Source of the DNA: Rhodoferax ferrireducens
GTDB taxonomy: Bacteria; Pseudomonadota; Gammaproteobacteria; Burkholderiales; Burkholderiaceae_C
Reading direction: 5' to 3'
Length of the DNA: 64,000 nt
NCBI RefSeq assembly: GCF_003347515.1
Contig: NZ_QEII01000272.1
Location: 62,001 to 126,000, forward strand
In this document: positions 15,610 to 24,022 of the stretch, piece after piece
Numbering within the stretch: position 1 is the stretch's first letter
How the letters are laid out: each line of letters opens with the position of its first letter
The notes under the pieces: model-generated
What the model was told of the DNA's origin: nothing
The model's input: only the letters and a program-made list of their open reading frames with translations
Database searches by the model: none
Program-made: the position numbers and the translations under genes

Positions 15610-16401
15610 TTACAGAGCGATTAATTTGGCACCGGCATAGGCCAGCAGCACGGAAAGGAGGGAGCGGATCACCCGTTCAGGGATGCGCGACATCAGGTGC
15701 GAGCCAACCCAGATGCCGGGCAGCGAGCCCGCCAGCAACTTGGTCAGCAAGGGCCAGTCGACCGAACCCATCGAAGCGTGTCCCAATCCGGCCACTAGTG
15801 TGAGTGGCACGGCGTAGGCAATATCGGCCGCCACAATGCGGGGTAGCGGCAGCAAGGGGTACAAAATCATCAGCACCGTGACGCCGATGGCCCCGGCACC
15901 GACCGAAGTCAGCGTGACCAGGGTGCCGATGATGGCGCCAAACAACAGCGGCAGGCTCCAGTGGCGCGGCGTGGCCGCCTTGACTTCCTGACCGCGCACG
16001 ACCGTCACCGGTGCGGCTTTGCCACGCAACGCTTTGTACAGTGTTGCCGCAGCGGTCAGCAACAAGGCCAGACCCAGCGTAGTGGTCATCAGGCTTTGCG
16101 CCTTGGCGCTGGCCGGGCCAACATGGTTGAGGATGAACAGTGTGATCAGGGCGGCTGGAATGCTGCCGGCCGACAGGTGCAACACCACGCGCCAGTCGAT
16201 GATGCGGGCGCGCGCGAGCTTGACCGTGCCCCCCATCTTGGTAAAGGCCGCAAACAGCAGGTCAGTGCCAACGGCCATATAAGGCTTGACGCCAAAGAAG
16301 AAGATCAGGATAGGGGTCATGAGCGAGCCGCCACCGACGCCGGTGAGCCCGACGACAAGCCCGACGAAGAAACCGGCAAAGATAAACGCTATGTCATGCA
16401 T
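15610..16401 (-). CDS. TSUP (TauE/SafE) family permease, likely sulfur anion transporter
   Basis: A 263-residue membrane protein with about eight helices. The N-terminal GLVVGLTGVGGGSLMTPIL motif (about 12-30) and the mid-protein GTLVTLTSVGAGAIG repeat are the two signatures of the TSUP family. Members move sulfite, sulfonates, thiosulfate or sulfate. Position six bases before cysI suggests import of an inorganic sulfur anion for assimilation, or export of excess sulfite; the sequence does not decide. The ATG for MHDIAF is preferred over one twelve codons earlier. Confidence 0.88.
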   Translation of the reverse strand: MHDIAFIFAGFFVGLVVGLTGVGGGSLMTPILIFFFGVKPYMAVGTDLLFAAFTKMGGTVKLARARIIDWRVVLHLSAGSIPAALITLFILNHVGPASAKAQSLMTTTLGLALLLTAAATLYKALRGKAAPVTVVRGQEVKAATPRHWSLPLLFGAIIGTLVTLTSVGAGAIGVTVLMILYPLLPLPRIVAADIAYAVPLTLVAGLGHASMGSVDWPLLTKLLAGSLPGIWVGSHLMSRIPERVIRSLLSVLLAYAGAKLIAL

Positions 16402-16490
16402 GGGTGCAGACTGTAGCGATCGATCTTTAGATTGCAAACTACATTTTCGTGATGTCTATATGCAATATTGGGTATATGTGGTCGATTGCT
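16402..16490 (-). promoter_or_regulatory. Probable promoter region of the cys operon
   Basis: This gap between the nucleoside hydrolase gene and the TSUP-cysI genes is AT-rich. On the minus strand it holds two CATATA direct repeats 16 bp apart and a TTGCAT hexamer that could be a -35 box. CysB-type regulators act at AT-rich sites upstream of cys promoters, and a cysB gene lies at 40042-40995. The assignment is inference; no site matches a consensus well. Confidence 0.35.
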
Positions 16491-17495
16491 TCAGCGGGCA
16501 AGCCAGGGCGCCATCAGCGTCTTCTCACACACCGCGTTGCAGGCCTCGGCCTGCACCTCCATGCAGACTTGCGTGACGGGGACATCCTTGCCCCAGCCCG
16601 CCTGCGGATAGTCCGCTAGCTCTTTGCGCTTCATGATGGTTTGCCCCAGGGCCAAGCCTTGCGTGGCCACGCGGATGCGGCCGCGCTCCAGGCTGAACAG
16701 CTCCGGGTTGACCAGATAAATGAAGGCCAGCAGGTCATGCGCGAAACAGCCGTGAATCTCAGCCACATGGGGATACAGGCTGCCGTAATGCCCGGCATAG
16801 AAACCAACGGCGTGGTGCAGGGTGTCGGTCGCCACATGCTGATGGTGGTCTGCTATCTTTTTGAACAGCGCCACCGGCAGGATCACGCGGTGCGTCACGT
16901 CCAGACCCACCATGGTGAGTTTCCAGCCGGCCGTGAACACTTGGTCGGCGGCGTGCGGGTCGTTCCAGATGTTGGCCTCGGCCACCGGCGATACATTGCC
17001 CGGCTCCAGAATCGTGCCGCCCATGACGATGACTTCGCGCAGCAACTGCGGCAGATTCGGCTCCAGCTTGAGCGCCAGGCTCAGGTTGCCCAGTGGGCCG
17101 ACGGCCACCAGCGTGATCTCGCCCGGCCGGGCGCGGGCCATGTCCACGATGAACTGCGCAGAAGAGCGCGGGTCCAGCGACCGGTCGACCGGTACGCGTT
17201 GGGGCAGGTTGCCCAGGCCATCCACACCATGAATATGGGCCGGCGGCACGCCGGGGGGCCGGCACCAGGGCGTTGCCACACCTTTTGTGACCGGGACGTT
17301 TTTGCCGGCGATGGCGCTCAGGTACAAGGCATTGGTCGCCGCCTGCTCCACCGTGACGTTGCCGAAAGTGGTGGTGATGCCCAGCACCTCAATGGCCGGG
17401 TGGGCCAGCGCAAAATAAAGCGCCATGGCGTCATCCACACCGGGATCGGTGTCGTAAATGACTGGAATGACGGGGTAGGGGCGTGGATTGCTCAT
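16491..17495 (-). CDS. Nucleoside hydrolase (IunH family)
   Basis: Hydrolyses the N-glycosidic bond of ribonucleosides to base and ribose. The 334-residue protein has the calcium-binding DTDPGVDDA signature (15-23), a VAVGPLGNLSLAL segment, VMGGTI, and the C-terminal HGCFAHDLLAF histidine region of the family. I chose the ATG for MSNPRP, 14 bp after the ribokinase stop; an upstream ATG would overlap ribokinase. It is last in an apparent BMP-ABC-ribokinase-hydrolase unit, so imported nucleosides would be split here and the ribose phosphorylated by the neighbour. Confidence 0.9.
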   Translation of the reverse strand: MSNPRPYPVIPVIYDTDPGVDDAMALYFALAHPAIEVLGITTTFGNVTVEQAATNALYLSAIAGKNVPVTKGVATPWCRPPGVPPAHIHGVDGLGNLPQRVPVDRSLDPRSSAQFIVDMARARPGEITLVAVGPLGNLSLALKLEPNLPQLLREVIVMGGTILEPGNVSPVAEANIWNDPHAADQVFTAGWKLTMVGLDVTHRVILPVALFKKIADHHQHVATDTLHHAVGFYAGHYGSLYPHVAEIHGCFAHDLLAFIYLVNPELFSLERGRIRVATQGLALGQTIMKRKELADYPQAGWGKDVPVTQVCMEVQAEACNAVCEKTLMAPWLAR

Positions 17496-17508
17496 GGGGA
17501 AATGCTTG

Positions 17509-18468
17509 TCAGACGGATTGGGCAAGATCAAAGCCGCAGTATTGCCTGAGCGCTGCGTTTTGGGCTTCGGTCGAAACGGCCTGTGTGGCGAGCAGGGCGC
17601 TCACTTCGGCCTGGCTTGGAATGCTGGATTGCGCACCCGGCCGGGTACAGGCCAGGGCACCGGCGGCGCTGGCCTGGCGCAAGGCTTGCGGCAGCGCCTG
17701 CTGCAGGCTATCGCCCTGACTGAGGGCGGCGACCAGCACGCCACAGAAGGTGTCACCGGCACCAGTCGTATCGATCGGGGTGATGTCGAAAGCGCTCTGG
17801 AAGGAAAACTCACCCCCCAGGCGGGCACAACAACCGCGGTGCCCCAGGGTGACCACGACGCAGGGCACCGCTATGCGCGCTAGGCACTGGGCCACGCTGC
17901 CGGAGAAGTCGGCGACGACGGCCAGTTCGCCCTCGTTCACCACCAGCACGTCAATCAGGGCCAGCAACTCGGTCGGCAGGCGTTGCGCCGGGGCCGCATT
18001 GAGTACCACCTTGACGCCCGCAGCCCGGGCCGCTTGGGCATAGGCCGTTACCGACTCCACCGGTATTTCGAGCTGTAGCAGCAGATGGGTGAAGCCAGCC
18101 AGGGGCGGCAGGTGGGCGGCGGCTAAGGACAGGTTGGCGCCTGGCGCGACGGTGATCGCGTTTTCCGCGTCATCCGAGACACAGATGAAAGCCGTGCCGG
18201 TGGCCTGCTCCTTGACACGGACGATGTGCATCTGCACCCCGGCGCCGGAAAGCGACGCCTCCAGCGGCAGGGCATAAGCGTCATCGCCGAGCGCCAACAG
18301 CATGTGGGTGGCGGCAGCGTCAGCGCGCGCACAAGCCACGGCCTGGTTGGCGCCCTTGCCGCCGGGAAAGGTTTTGAAATCCCGTCCCATCACGGTTTCG
18401 CCCGGGGCCGGAATATGCGAGGCACGAACGGAAAAATCGAGGTTAGCCGAGCCGGCAACAAGAATCAT
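17509..18468 (-). CDS. rbsK: Ribokinase (PfkB family)
   Basis: Phosphorylates ribose at C5. The 319-residue protein shows the two PfkB signatures: the substrate glycine motif FPGGKGANQA (about 34-43) and the C-terminal IDTTGAGDTFCG (about 236-247) with its catalytic aspartate. The N-terminal SANLDF segment is typical of ribokinases. The start MILVAG gives the normal length. Between the ABC permeases and the nucleoside hydrolase, it probably handles ribose released from nucleosides. Another sugar kinase specificity cannot be excluded. Confidence 0.88.
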   Translation of the reverse strand: MILVAGSANLDFSVRASHIPAPGETVMGRDFKTFPGGKGANQAVACARADAAATHMLLALGDDAYALPLEASLSGAGVQMHIVRVKEQATGTAFICVSDDAENAITVAPGANLSLAAAHLPPLAGFTHLLLQLEIPVESVTAYAQAARAAGVKVVLNAAPAQRLPTELLALIDVLVVNEGELAVVADFSGSVAQCLARIAVPCVVVTLGHRGCCARLGGEFSFQSAFDITPIDTTGAGDTFCGVLVAALSQGDSLQQALPQALRQASAAGALACTRPGAQSSIPSQAEVSALLATQAVSTEAQNAALRQYCGFDLAQSV

Positions 18469-18490
18469 GGTGGAACCTAGCGGATAAGAA

Positions 18491-19456
18491 TTAACGTGAT
18501 TTGACGAAGGGCACACCAATCGCCTTGGGTGCCACCGATTTGGCCATGAAGCCGGCCAGAATGATCACGGTGAAAATGTACGGCAGCATCTGGATCAGCG
18601 AGCCCGGCACCTTGCCGATGACGGGGAAAACAAGGCCTTCGGCTTGAATTTGCAGCGCATTGAAAAATGCAAACATCAGGCAGCCCAAGGCGGTGTGCAC
18701 AGGGCGCCAACTGCCAAAGACCAGTGCCGCCAGCGCCAGAAAGCCATTGCCCGCCGACATGTCGCGCAAGAAGAAACCGCTTTGCACAATCGACAGGTAG
18801 GCGCCCGAGAAGCCACACAACACGCCGCCGCACAGCAAGGCCCGATAGCGCACGCCCGCGACACTGACCCCGGCCGTGTCCGCGGCATGCGGGTTCTCGC
18901 CGACGGCCCGCAGGCGCAGCCCGAAACGGGTGTGGTTGACGACCCAGTGGACCAGCGGAATCATCAAGAATGCCAGATAGACCAGCAGCGTGTGGCCGCC
19001 GATCAGCTTACCGTACAACCAGCCCAGCACGGGGATATCCACCAGGCTTTGCGCGCCGGGAAAATCGATGACCGAAAAACGACCCTGGTCCAGCCCCGGC
19101 GTGCGGCCACCCAGCTGGAAGAAGAACTGCGCCAGCACAAAAGTCAGGCCGCTCACCGTGATGTTGATGGCCATGCCGGACACCAGTTGATTGCCGCGCT
19201 GGTGGATGCAGACGTAGCCATGCAACAGTGCCACCCCACACGAGACCCCAATGGCAGCCAGAACGCCCCACCACGGGTTCTGCGTGGCGTGGGCCACGGC
19301 GGCGGCGGCAAAGGCGCTGGCCAGAATCTTGCCTTCCAGACTGATGTCCACGATGCCCGAGCGCTCCGAAAACAAGCCGCCCAGCGCGGCAAAAATCAGC
19401 ACCGGCGCGCTGCGCACCATGGCCACCAGAATGCTGGAGAGTTGTAAATCGTCCAT
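18491..19456 (-). CDS. ABC transporter permease, nucleoside/simple sugar type (second subunit)
   Basis: A 321-residue inner-membrane permease of the BPD_transp_2 / LivM-like family, with about eight to ten helices. Segments such as RSAPVLIFAALGGLFSERSGIVDISLEGKI and GVSVAGVRYRALLCGGVLCGFSGAYLSI match the second permease of BMP-type nucleoside transporters (NupQ/YufQ). Its ATG overlaps the stop of the first permease as TGATG. With the ATPase and BMP binding protein it forms a complete importer. Confidence 0.9.
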   Translation of the reverse strand: MDDLQLSSILVAMVRSAPVLIFAALGGLFSERSGIVDISLEGKILASAFAAAAVAHATQNPWWGVLAAIGVSCGVALLHGYVCIHQRGNQLVSGMAINITVSGLTFVLAQFFFQLGGRTPGLDQGRFSVIDFPGAQSLVDIPVLGWLYGKLIGGHTLLVYLAFLMIPLVHWVVNHTRFGLRLRAVGENPHAADTAGVSVAGVRYRALLCGGVLCGFSGAYLSIVQSGFFLRDMSAGNGFLALAALVFGSWRPVHTALGCLMFAFFNALQIQAEGLVFPVIGKVPGSLIQMLPYIFTVIILAGFMAKSVAPKAIGVPFVKSR

Positions 19457-20568
19457 CAAGTCACACCGTTCTTGGCGGCGGCCACTGGTTTGGTGAAGCG
19501 CTTGAGCAGGGCGGCCAGTGCCGGGGCATAAAGGTTTTCCATGGCACCGCAAAAGAGAATGATCAAGCCTTGAATGAAGACAAAGGTTTCCGGTGGAATA
19601 TTGGGTTTCTCCAGCGACAGATCAAAACCGCCCTGAATCAGGCCGCCAAACAGCACTGCCGACAGCAAGATGCCCACCGGGTGATTGCGCCCCATCAGCG
19701 CCACGGCAATGCCGACAAAGCCCGCCCCGGCCGTGAAGTTGAGCCCAAGATGGTGGGCCGAGCCCATTTCACTGTTGACCGCTGCCATTCCGGCCAGTGC
19801 CCCTGACACCGCCATGACGCCGATGATGGTGCGCTTGATGGAGATACCGGCGTAGTGGGCGGCATGCGGGTTCAGACCCACGGTGCGCACGTTGTAGCCC
19901 CAGGCCGTGCGCCAGATCACCACGGCATAGACCACCAGTGCCAGCAGCGCCAGAAGGAAGCTGATGTTCAAGGGCGTCTGCCCCAGGCCTGGCAGCCACT
20001 CATTGAGGCGCGGCAACCAGGCGCTTTGGGCGAACTCGCGGCTGGACGTGGCTTGCTGGCCTGGCGGAATCAAATGGCTCACGATCACGTAATTCATCAA
20101 ACTCGATGCGATGAAATTGAACATGATGGTCGTCACCACAATGTGACTGCCCCGGCGCGCCTGCAAGTAGCCCGGCAGATAGGCCCAGGCCGCCCCGAAC
20201 GCCGCGCTGACAAGAATGGTGAGCGGAATCAGCAACCAGCCGTCCAGGGTTTGGTCCAACCCGAGAATCAGCAAAGCCATGCCGAGTCCGCCGATGTACA
20301 TCTGGCCTTCACCGCCAATGTTGAACAAGCCTGCGTGCAAGGCATACGCCACGGCCAGCCCGGTAAAAATAAAGGTGCTGGCGTAAAACAGCGTGTAGCC
20401 CAGGCCCTCGGGGTTGAGAAAAGCACTTCTCACCATGATCGCCAGGGACTCGGCCGGGCTTTCGCCCAAAGCGAAAATCACCAGGCCGGCCACCAGCAGG
20501 GCGGACAACAGATTCAGGAGGGGCAAAACCAGGCTGGTGGCCCAGCGCGGCAGTTCCTGCGGGTTCAT
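19456..20568 (-). CDS. ABC transporter permease, nucleoside/simple sugar type (first subunit)
   Basis: A 370-residue integral membrane permease. The ALGESPAESLAIMVRSAF segment, then TGLAVAYALHAGLFNIGGEGQMYIGG, and the late GINP/NPHAAHYAGIS loop are hallmarks of NupP/YufP-type permeases of BMP-dependent transporters. The ATG overlaps the stop of the upstream ATPase (ATGA) and its stop overlaps the second permease. It forms half of the transmembrane channel. Confidence 0.9.
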   Translation of the reverse strand: MNPQELPRWATSLVLPLLNLLSALLVAGLVIFALGESPAESLAIMVRSAFLNPEGLGYTLFYASTFIFTGLAVAYALHAGLFNIGGEGQMYIGGLGMALLILGLDQTLDGWLLIPLTILVSAAFGAAWAYLPGYLQARRGSHIVVTTIMFNFIASSLMNYVIVSHLIPPGQQATSSREFAQSAWLPRLNEWLPGLGQTPLNISFLLALLALVVYAVVIWRTAWGYNVRTVGLNPHAAHYAGISIKRTIIGVMAVSGALAGMAAVNSEMGSAHHLGLNFTAGAGFVGIAVALMGRNHPVGILLSAVLFGGLIQGGFDLSLEKPNIPPETFVFIQGLIILFCGAMENLYAPALAALLKRFTKPVAAAKNGVT

Positions 20569-22094
20569 CGCGAAACCCCGCCCATCAGCAGGCCGATGCG
20601 GGTGGTATCGAATTCATGGGCGCCGAATTCGCCGGTGATTTTGCCGCCGCACATGACCAGAATGCGGTCCGCCAGCGCGCGTATTTCTTCCAGCTCCACC
20701 GACACCAAGAGAATGGCAATACCGGCATCGCGCAGCGCAAGCAGTTTGCGGTGAATGGTGTCAATCGAGCCGATGTCAACGCCCCGGGTTGGTTGCCCCA
20801 CCAGCAGGAGCTTGGGCGCGGCTGAAATCTCGCGGCCCAGCACCAGTTTTTGTTGGTTGCCGCCGGACAGCTGGCCCACGCGCAAATCAGGGTTGGCGGG
20901 CCGGATATCGAAATTCTGGATCAGTTCAAGCGCGTGCGTCCGCATGGCCTGCGGGTTCAGAAAGTGGCCAGCGGCAAACAGGCGGTCATGTTGATGCCCG
21001 AGCACGCCATTGAGAATGACTGAATTGTCCTTGACCAATCCTTCGTGCAGCCGGTCTTCGGGCGCATGGGCGATGCCCAAGGCGCGGTAAAGGGCGGGCA
21101 GGCCATCGGCCTCGGTCCGGTTGCGGTAAGGCAAGGTTTGCCCGAGGTAGCGAATCTCACCATGCCCGGGCAGCTTCATGCCCGCGAGCACTTCCAGCAG
21201 CTCGGTCTGACCGTTGCCTGAGACCCCCGCGATGGCCACAATCTCGCCGGCGCGCACCGTGAAGTTGAGCTCGTCCAGCGTTTTCAGGCCTTGCCGGTCG
21301 CTCAGACACAAATGCTCAACCTGAAGCACCTCCGTGCCGGGCGCAAACGGTGCCCGCGAGAGCTGGCTGTCGAGGTGCCGCCCGATCATGAGGGTGGCGA
21401 CTTCTTCGCGGCTGCTGTGCTGCGTATCGACCTCGCCCACCACCGCGCCCGCGCGCATCACCGTGACCCGGTCCGTGATGGCAAAGATCTCCTGCAGCTT
21501 GTGGGTGATGAGAATGATGGTTTTGCCCTGCGCCCGAAAGAGCCGCAGGATGTCAAACAGGGACTCGGTCTCCTGCGGCGTCAACACGGCGGTGGGCTCG
21601 TCCAGAATCAGGATCTCGGCACCCCGGTAAATCAGCTTGAGAATTTCGACCCGCTGCTGCGCCCCCACCGACAAATCCTCAATGCGGGCCTGAGGGTCCA
21701 CTTCCAGCTTGTATTGCGTGCCGATTTCCCGCAGACGCGCCTCGGCCGTCTTGAAGTGGGCATCCAGCACCAGCCCGCCCTCAACGCCCAGCATGATGTT
21801 CTCCAGCACGGTGAAGGTGTCCACCAGCATGAAATGCTGGTGGATCATGCCAATGCCGCGCCGGATGGCATCCTGGCTGTTGCGAATCGCGGCGGACCGC
21901 CCATCCAGCCAGATATCGCCGCTGTCGGCTTGGTAATAGCCGTACAGAATGCTCATCAGCGTGGACTTGCCGGCGCCGTTTTCACCCACGATGCCGTGAA
22001 TCGAGCCTTTGCGGACCGAGAAGCTCACGCCCGCGTTGGCTTGAACCGCTCCAAACTGTTTGCTGATGTTCCTGAATTCAACGGCAGGCGTCAT
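20565..22094 (-). CDS. Double-domain ABC ATPase of a nucleoside/simple sugar importer
   Basis: A 509-residue ATPase with two ABC domains, as in RbsA/NupO. The first domain is canonical: Walker A GENGAGKST (about 37-45), signature LSVGAQQRVEILK, Walker B LILDEPTAVL. The second has a variant P-loop GVSGNGQTE and the signature LSGGNQQKLVLGRE, with LLLVGQPTRGVD in place of Walker B. This asymmetry is normal for carbohydrate-type ABC ATPases. It precedes the two permeases and follows the BMP binding protein. Confidence 0.93.
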   Translation of the reverse strand: MTPAVEFRNISKQFGAVQANAGVSFSVRKGSIHGIVGENGAGKSTLMSILYGYYQADSGDIWLDGRSAAIRNSQDAIRRGIGMIHQHFMLVDTFTVLENIMLGVEGGLVLDAHFKTAEARLREIGTQYKLEVDPQARIEDLSVGAQQRVEILKLIYRGAEILILDEPTAVLTPQETESLFDILRLFRAQGKTIILITHKLQEIFAITDRVTVMRAGAVVGEVDTQHSSREEVATLMIGRHLDSQLSRAPFAPGTEVLQVEHLCLSDRQGLKTLDELNFTVRAGEIVAIAGVSGNGQTELLEVLAGMKLPGHGEIRYLGQTLPYRNRTEADGLPALYRALGIAHAPEDRLHEGLVKDNSVILNGVLGHQHDRLFAAGHFLNPQAMRTHALELIQNFDIRPANPDLRVGQLSGGNQQKLVLGREISAAPKLLLVGQPTRGVDIGSIDTIHRKLLALRDAGIAILLVSVELEEIRALADRILVMCGGKITGEFGAHEFDTTRIGLLMGGVSR

Positions 22095-22119
22095 GGATGG
22101 CCGCAGCGGTGTCCGTGGC

Positions 22120-23115
22120 TCAGACCGGGCAGCTGTTGGCTGCGCGGTAGTCCACCACCTTGACCTTGCCGCTTTGAATGTCCTGGCTGGCCTGTTTGAT
22201 GCGGGTTTCCATGGCCGGCGTGATCAGCTTGCGGTTGTTCTCGTCCAGCGCCCAGTCCACGCCGCCTTCCTTCAATCCTTTTTCGGTCACGCCCGGTTTC
22301 CAGCTGCCGTTCTTGACGCTCATGAAGCCGTCATACACGGCGTTGTCCACGCGCTTGAGCATGGAAGTCAGGATGAAACCCGGAAACAGCGGATTCTGGT
22401 TCGAGTCCACGCCGATGCCCAGCTTGTTTTTGTCTTTGACCGCCTGCAGCGCACCCATGCCGCTGCCGCCAGCGGCGGCGAACACCACGTCAACGCCACG
22501 GTCAAACTGGGCACGCGCCAGCTCGCCGCCCTTGGCCGGATCGCTCCAGGCAGCCGGCGTGGTGCCCACCATGTTTTGCGTGACCTCGGTCTTGGCGTCC
22601 GCCGCCTTGGCGCCCTGGGCGTAACCGCAACCGAAGGCGCGTATCAGGGGAATGTCCATGCCACCGACAAAGCCCACCTTGTGGGACTTGCTGGCCAGGG
22701 CTGCTGCAACACCCACCAAATAGGAGCCTTCCTGCTCCTTGAACTTGACCGAGTTGACGTTGTCGCCCTTGACCTCGTCGTCGATGATCATGAACTTCAC
22801 CTTGGGAAACTCCTTGGACACGGTGGCCACGGCATTCGCCATCGAGAAACCGATGGAGACCACCAGATCGACATTCTTGCGGGCCATGCTGCGCAGCACC
22901 TGCTCGCCCTGGGCATCGGCGGTGATCTGCGCTTCCAGGTAGCCAATTTTGGTTTCCTTCTTGAAACGCTCCGCGCCTTCATAAGCCGACTGGTTGAACG
23001 ACTTGTCAAACTTGCCTCCACCACCATAGACGACTGCGAGTTTCGGGTCGGCAGCAAAAGCACCCAGGGTAAACAGCGCAGCAGTGGCGGCCAGAGAAAT
23101 TGATTTCAGTTTCAT
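22120..23115 (-). CDS. BMP family periplasmic substrate-binding protein
   Basis: A 331-residue secreted binding protein with a standard signal peptide (MKLKSISLAATAALF..., cleaved after AFA near residue 21); there is no lipobox. Segments KLAVVYGGGGKFDKSFNQSAYEGAE and VVFAAAGGSGMGALQAVKD are typical of the BMP/PnrA family, which binds purine nucleosides in characterised members. It is first in the minus-strand unit ATPase-permease-permease-ribokinase-nucleoside hydrolase, so a nucleoside ligand is the best inference. Confidence 0.92.
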   Translation of the reverse strand: MKLKSISLAATAALFTLGAFAADPKLAVVYGGGGKFDKSFNQSAYEGAERFKKETKIGYLEAQITADAQGEQVLRSMARKNVDLVVSIGFSMANAVATVSKEFPKVKFMIIDDEVKGDNVNSVKFKEQEGSYLVGVAAALASKSHKVGFVGGMDIPLIRAFGCGYAQGAKAADAKTEVTQNMVGTTPAAWSDPAKGGELARAQFDRGVDVVFAAAGGSGMGALQAVKDKNKLGIGVDSNQNPLFPGFILTSMLKRVDNAVYDGFMSVKNGSWKPGVTEKGLKEGGVDWALDENNRKLITPAMETRIKQASQDIQSGKVKVVDYRAANSCPV

Positions 23116-23247
23116 GGTCAGTTCGCTCAATGGTTGAAGGAGGGACCACAATTATGAGTGACAAAGAGGGCGCCCAATCAACAAGGGCTGTTGCGCGAAG
23201 GGCCGCATAATTTGCCTGGAATCACAAAAATCGAAAGTATCTTGCGC

Positions 23248-23982
23248 ATGGGACCCAGTGTTTACGTCAAAGTTGTCGGCTTCGCGGACATTGAGCGCCA
23301 TGCGCTCAACACGCTCTTCAGGCTGTCCACCGGGCGACCCACCTCCTATGGACTATGGACACCCGAGGCACCCGTGGCGCCCCGGCTGGCGCTGATTGAT
23401 CTTGACGCCTACGAAGCCGGGCTTGCGCTGGCGTCTCCCCGTCTTGACCCGGATATGAAGATGATTTGCGTGGGCCGTGGCGCACATACCCATGCCCGGC
23501 ACACGTTTCAGCGGCCCTTGCATTGGCCCGATGTCTTGAAAGCCATGGACAGCCTGTTTGTTCCGGTGGAAAAGCTTGATGCGGATGTCGACTTTAGCGA
23601 CGGACGCGATGGGGTGGCATCGGGCTTCAAGGTGTCGCTGCTGGTGGACCCCTCACGGGAGGGGCGGCTGTATCTGCGTGCCCGTCTGGCATTGGCCGGT
23701 TATACCCATGTTGACGAAGCCGGAACTGCCGCGCAGGCGCTTGAACTGGCGAAACAGCGGCACTACGATTTGCTCATCGTGGGGCTGGATGTGCCGGATA
23801 TGGAGGGCTGGGTATTGATTCGTCAGTTGGTGGCGCTGGAGCCCGCGATCGGAAGTGTGATCGTCACCACCACGGACAAATCCTGGCAGATGCGGGAGCA
23901 TGCGCAGGCATCCGGCTGCAGCGGGTTGCTTGAGAAGCCTTACGATCCCTTGCAGCTTGTTGAAATGCTACAAAAATTATAG
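23248..23982 (+). CDS. Response-regulator receiver-domain protein without output domain
   Basis: A 245-residue protein. The last 115 residues form a CheY-like receiver: VSLLVDPS at its start, the phospho-acceptor region LLIVGLDVPDMEGW, VTTTDK, and the conserved lysine in LEKPYDP. The N-terminal part looks like a second, degenerate receiver-like domain. No DNA-binding or enzymatic domain follows. The ATG at 23248 begins MGPSVYVKVVG; a GTG at 23158 would add 30 poorly conserved-looking residues, and neither has a strong ribosome binding site. The stop codon lies inside an intergenic copy of the dispersed repeat. Partner kinase unknown. Confidence 0.7.
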   Translation: MGPSVYVKVVGFADIERHALNTLFRLSTGRPTSYGLWTPEAPVAPRLALIDLDAYEAGLALASPRLDPDMKMICVGRGAHTHARHTFQRPLHWPDVLKAMDSLFVPVEKLDADVDFSDGRDGVASGFKVSLLVDPSREGRLYLRARLALAGYTHVDEAGTAAQALELAKQRHYDLLIVGLDVPDMEGWVLIRQLVALEPAIGSVIVTTTDKSWQMREHAQASGCSGLLEKPYDPLQLVEMLQKL

Positions 23983-24022
23983 CTATCTGCGCTTTAGTTG
24001 CGAGGGCTAGAGCCTGTTTTTA
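23972..24022. repeat. Dispersed AATAGCT...GGGCTAG element, intergenic copy between convergent genes
   Basis: The plus strand reads ATTATAGCTATCTGCGCTTT and then AGTTGCGAGGGCTAGAGCCT. The TAG stop of the receiver gene is part of it and it ends directly at the mnmC stop. Confidence 0.75.

Noticed and set aside
16600..16645. GCTAGCTCTTTGCGC in the nucleoside hydrolase gene
   Set aside because: It resembles one half of the element, but the second half and the spacing do not fit, and the protein segment is normal for the family.
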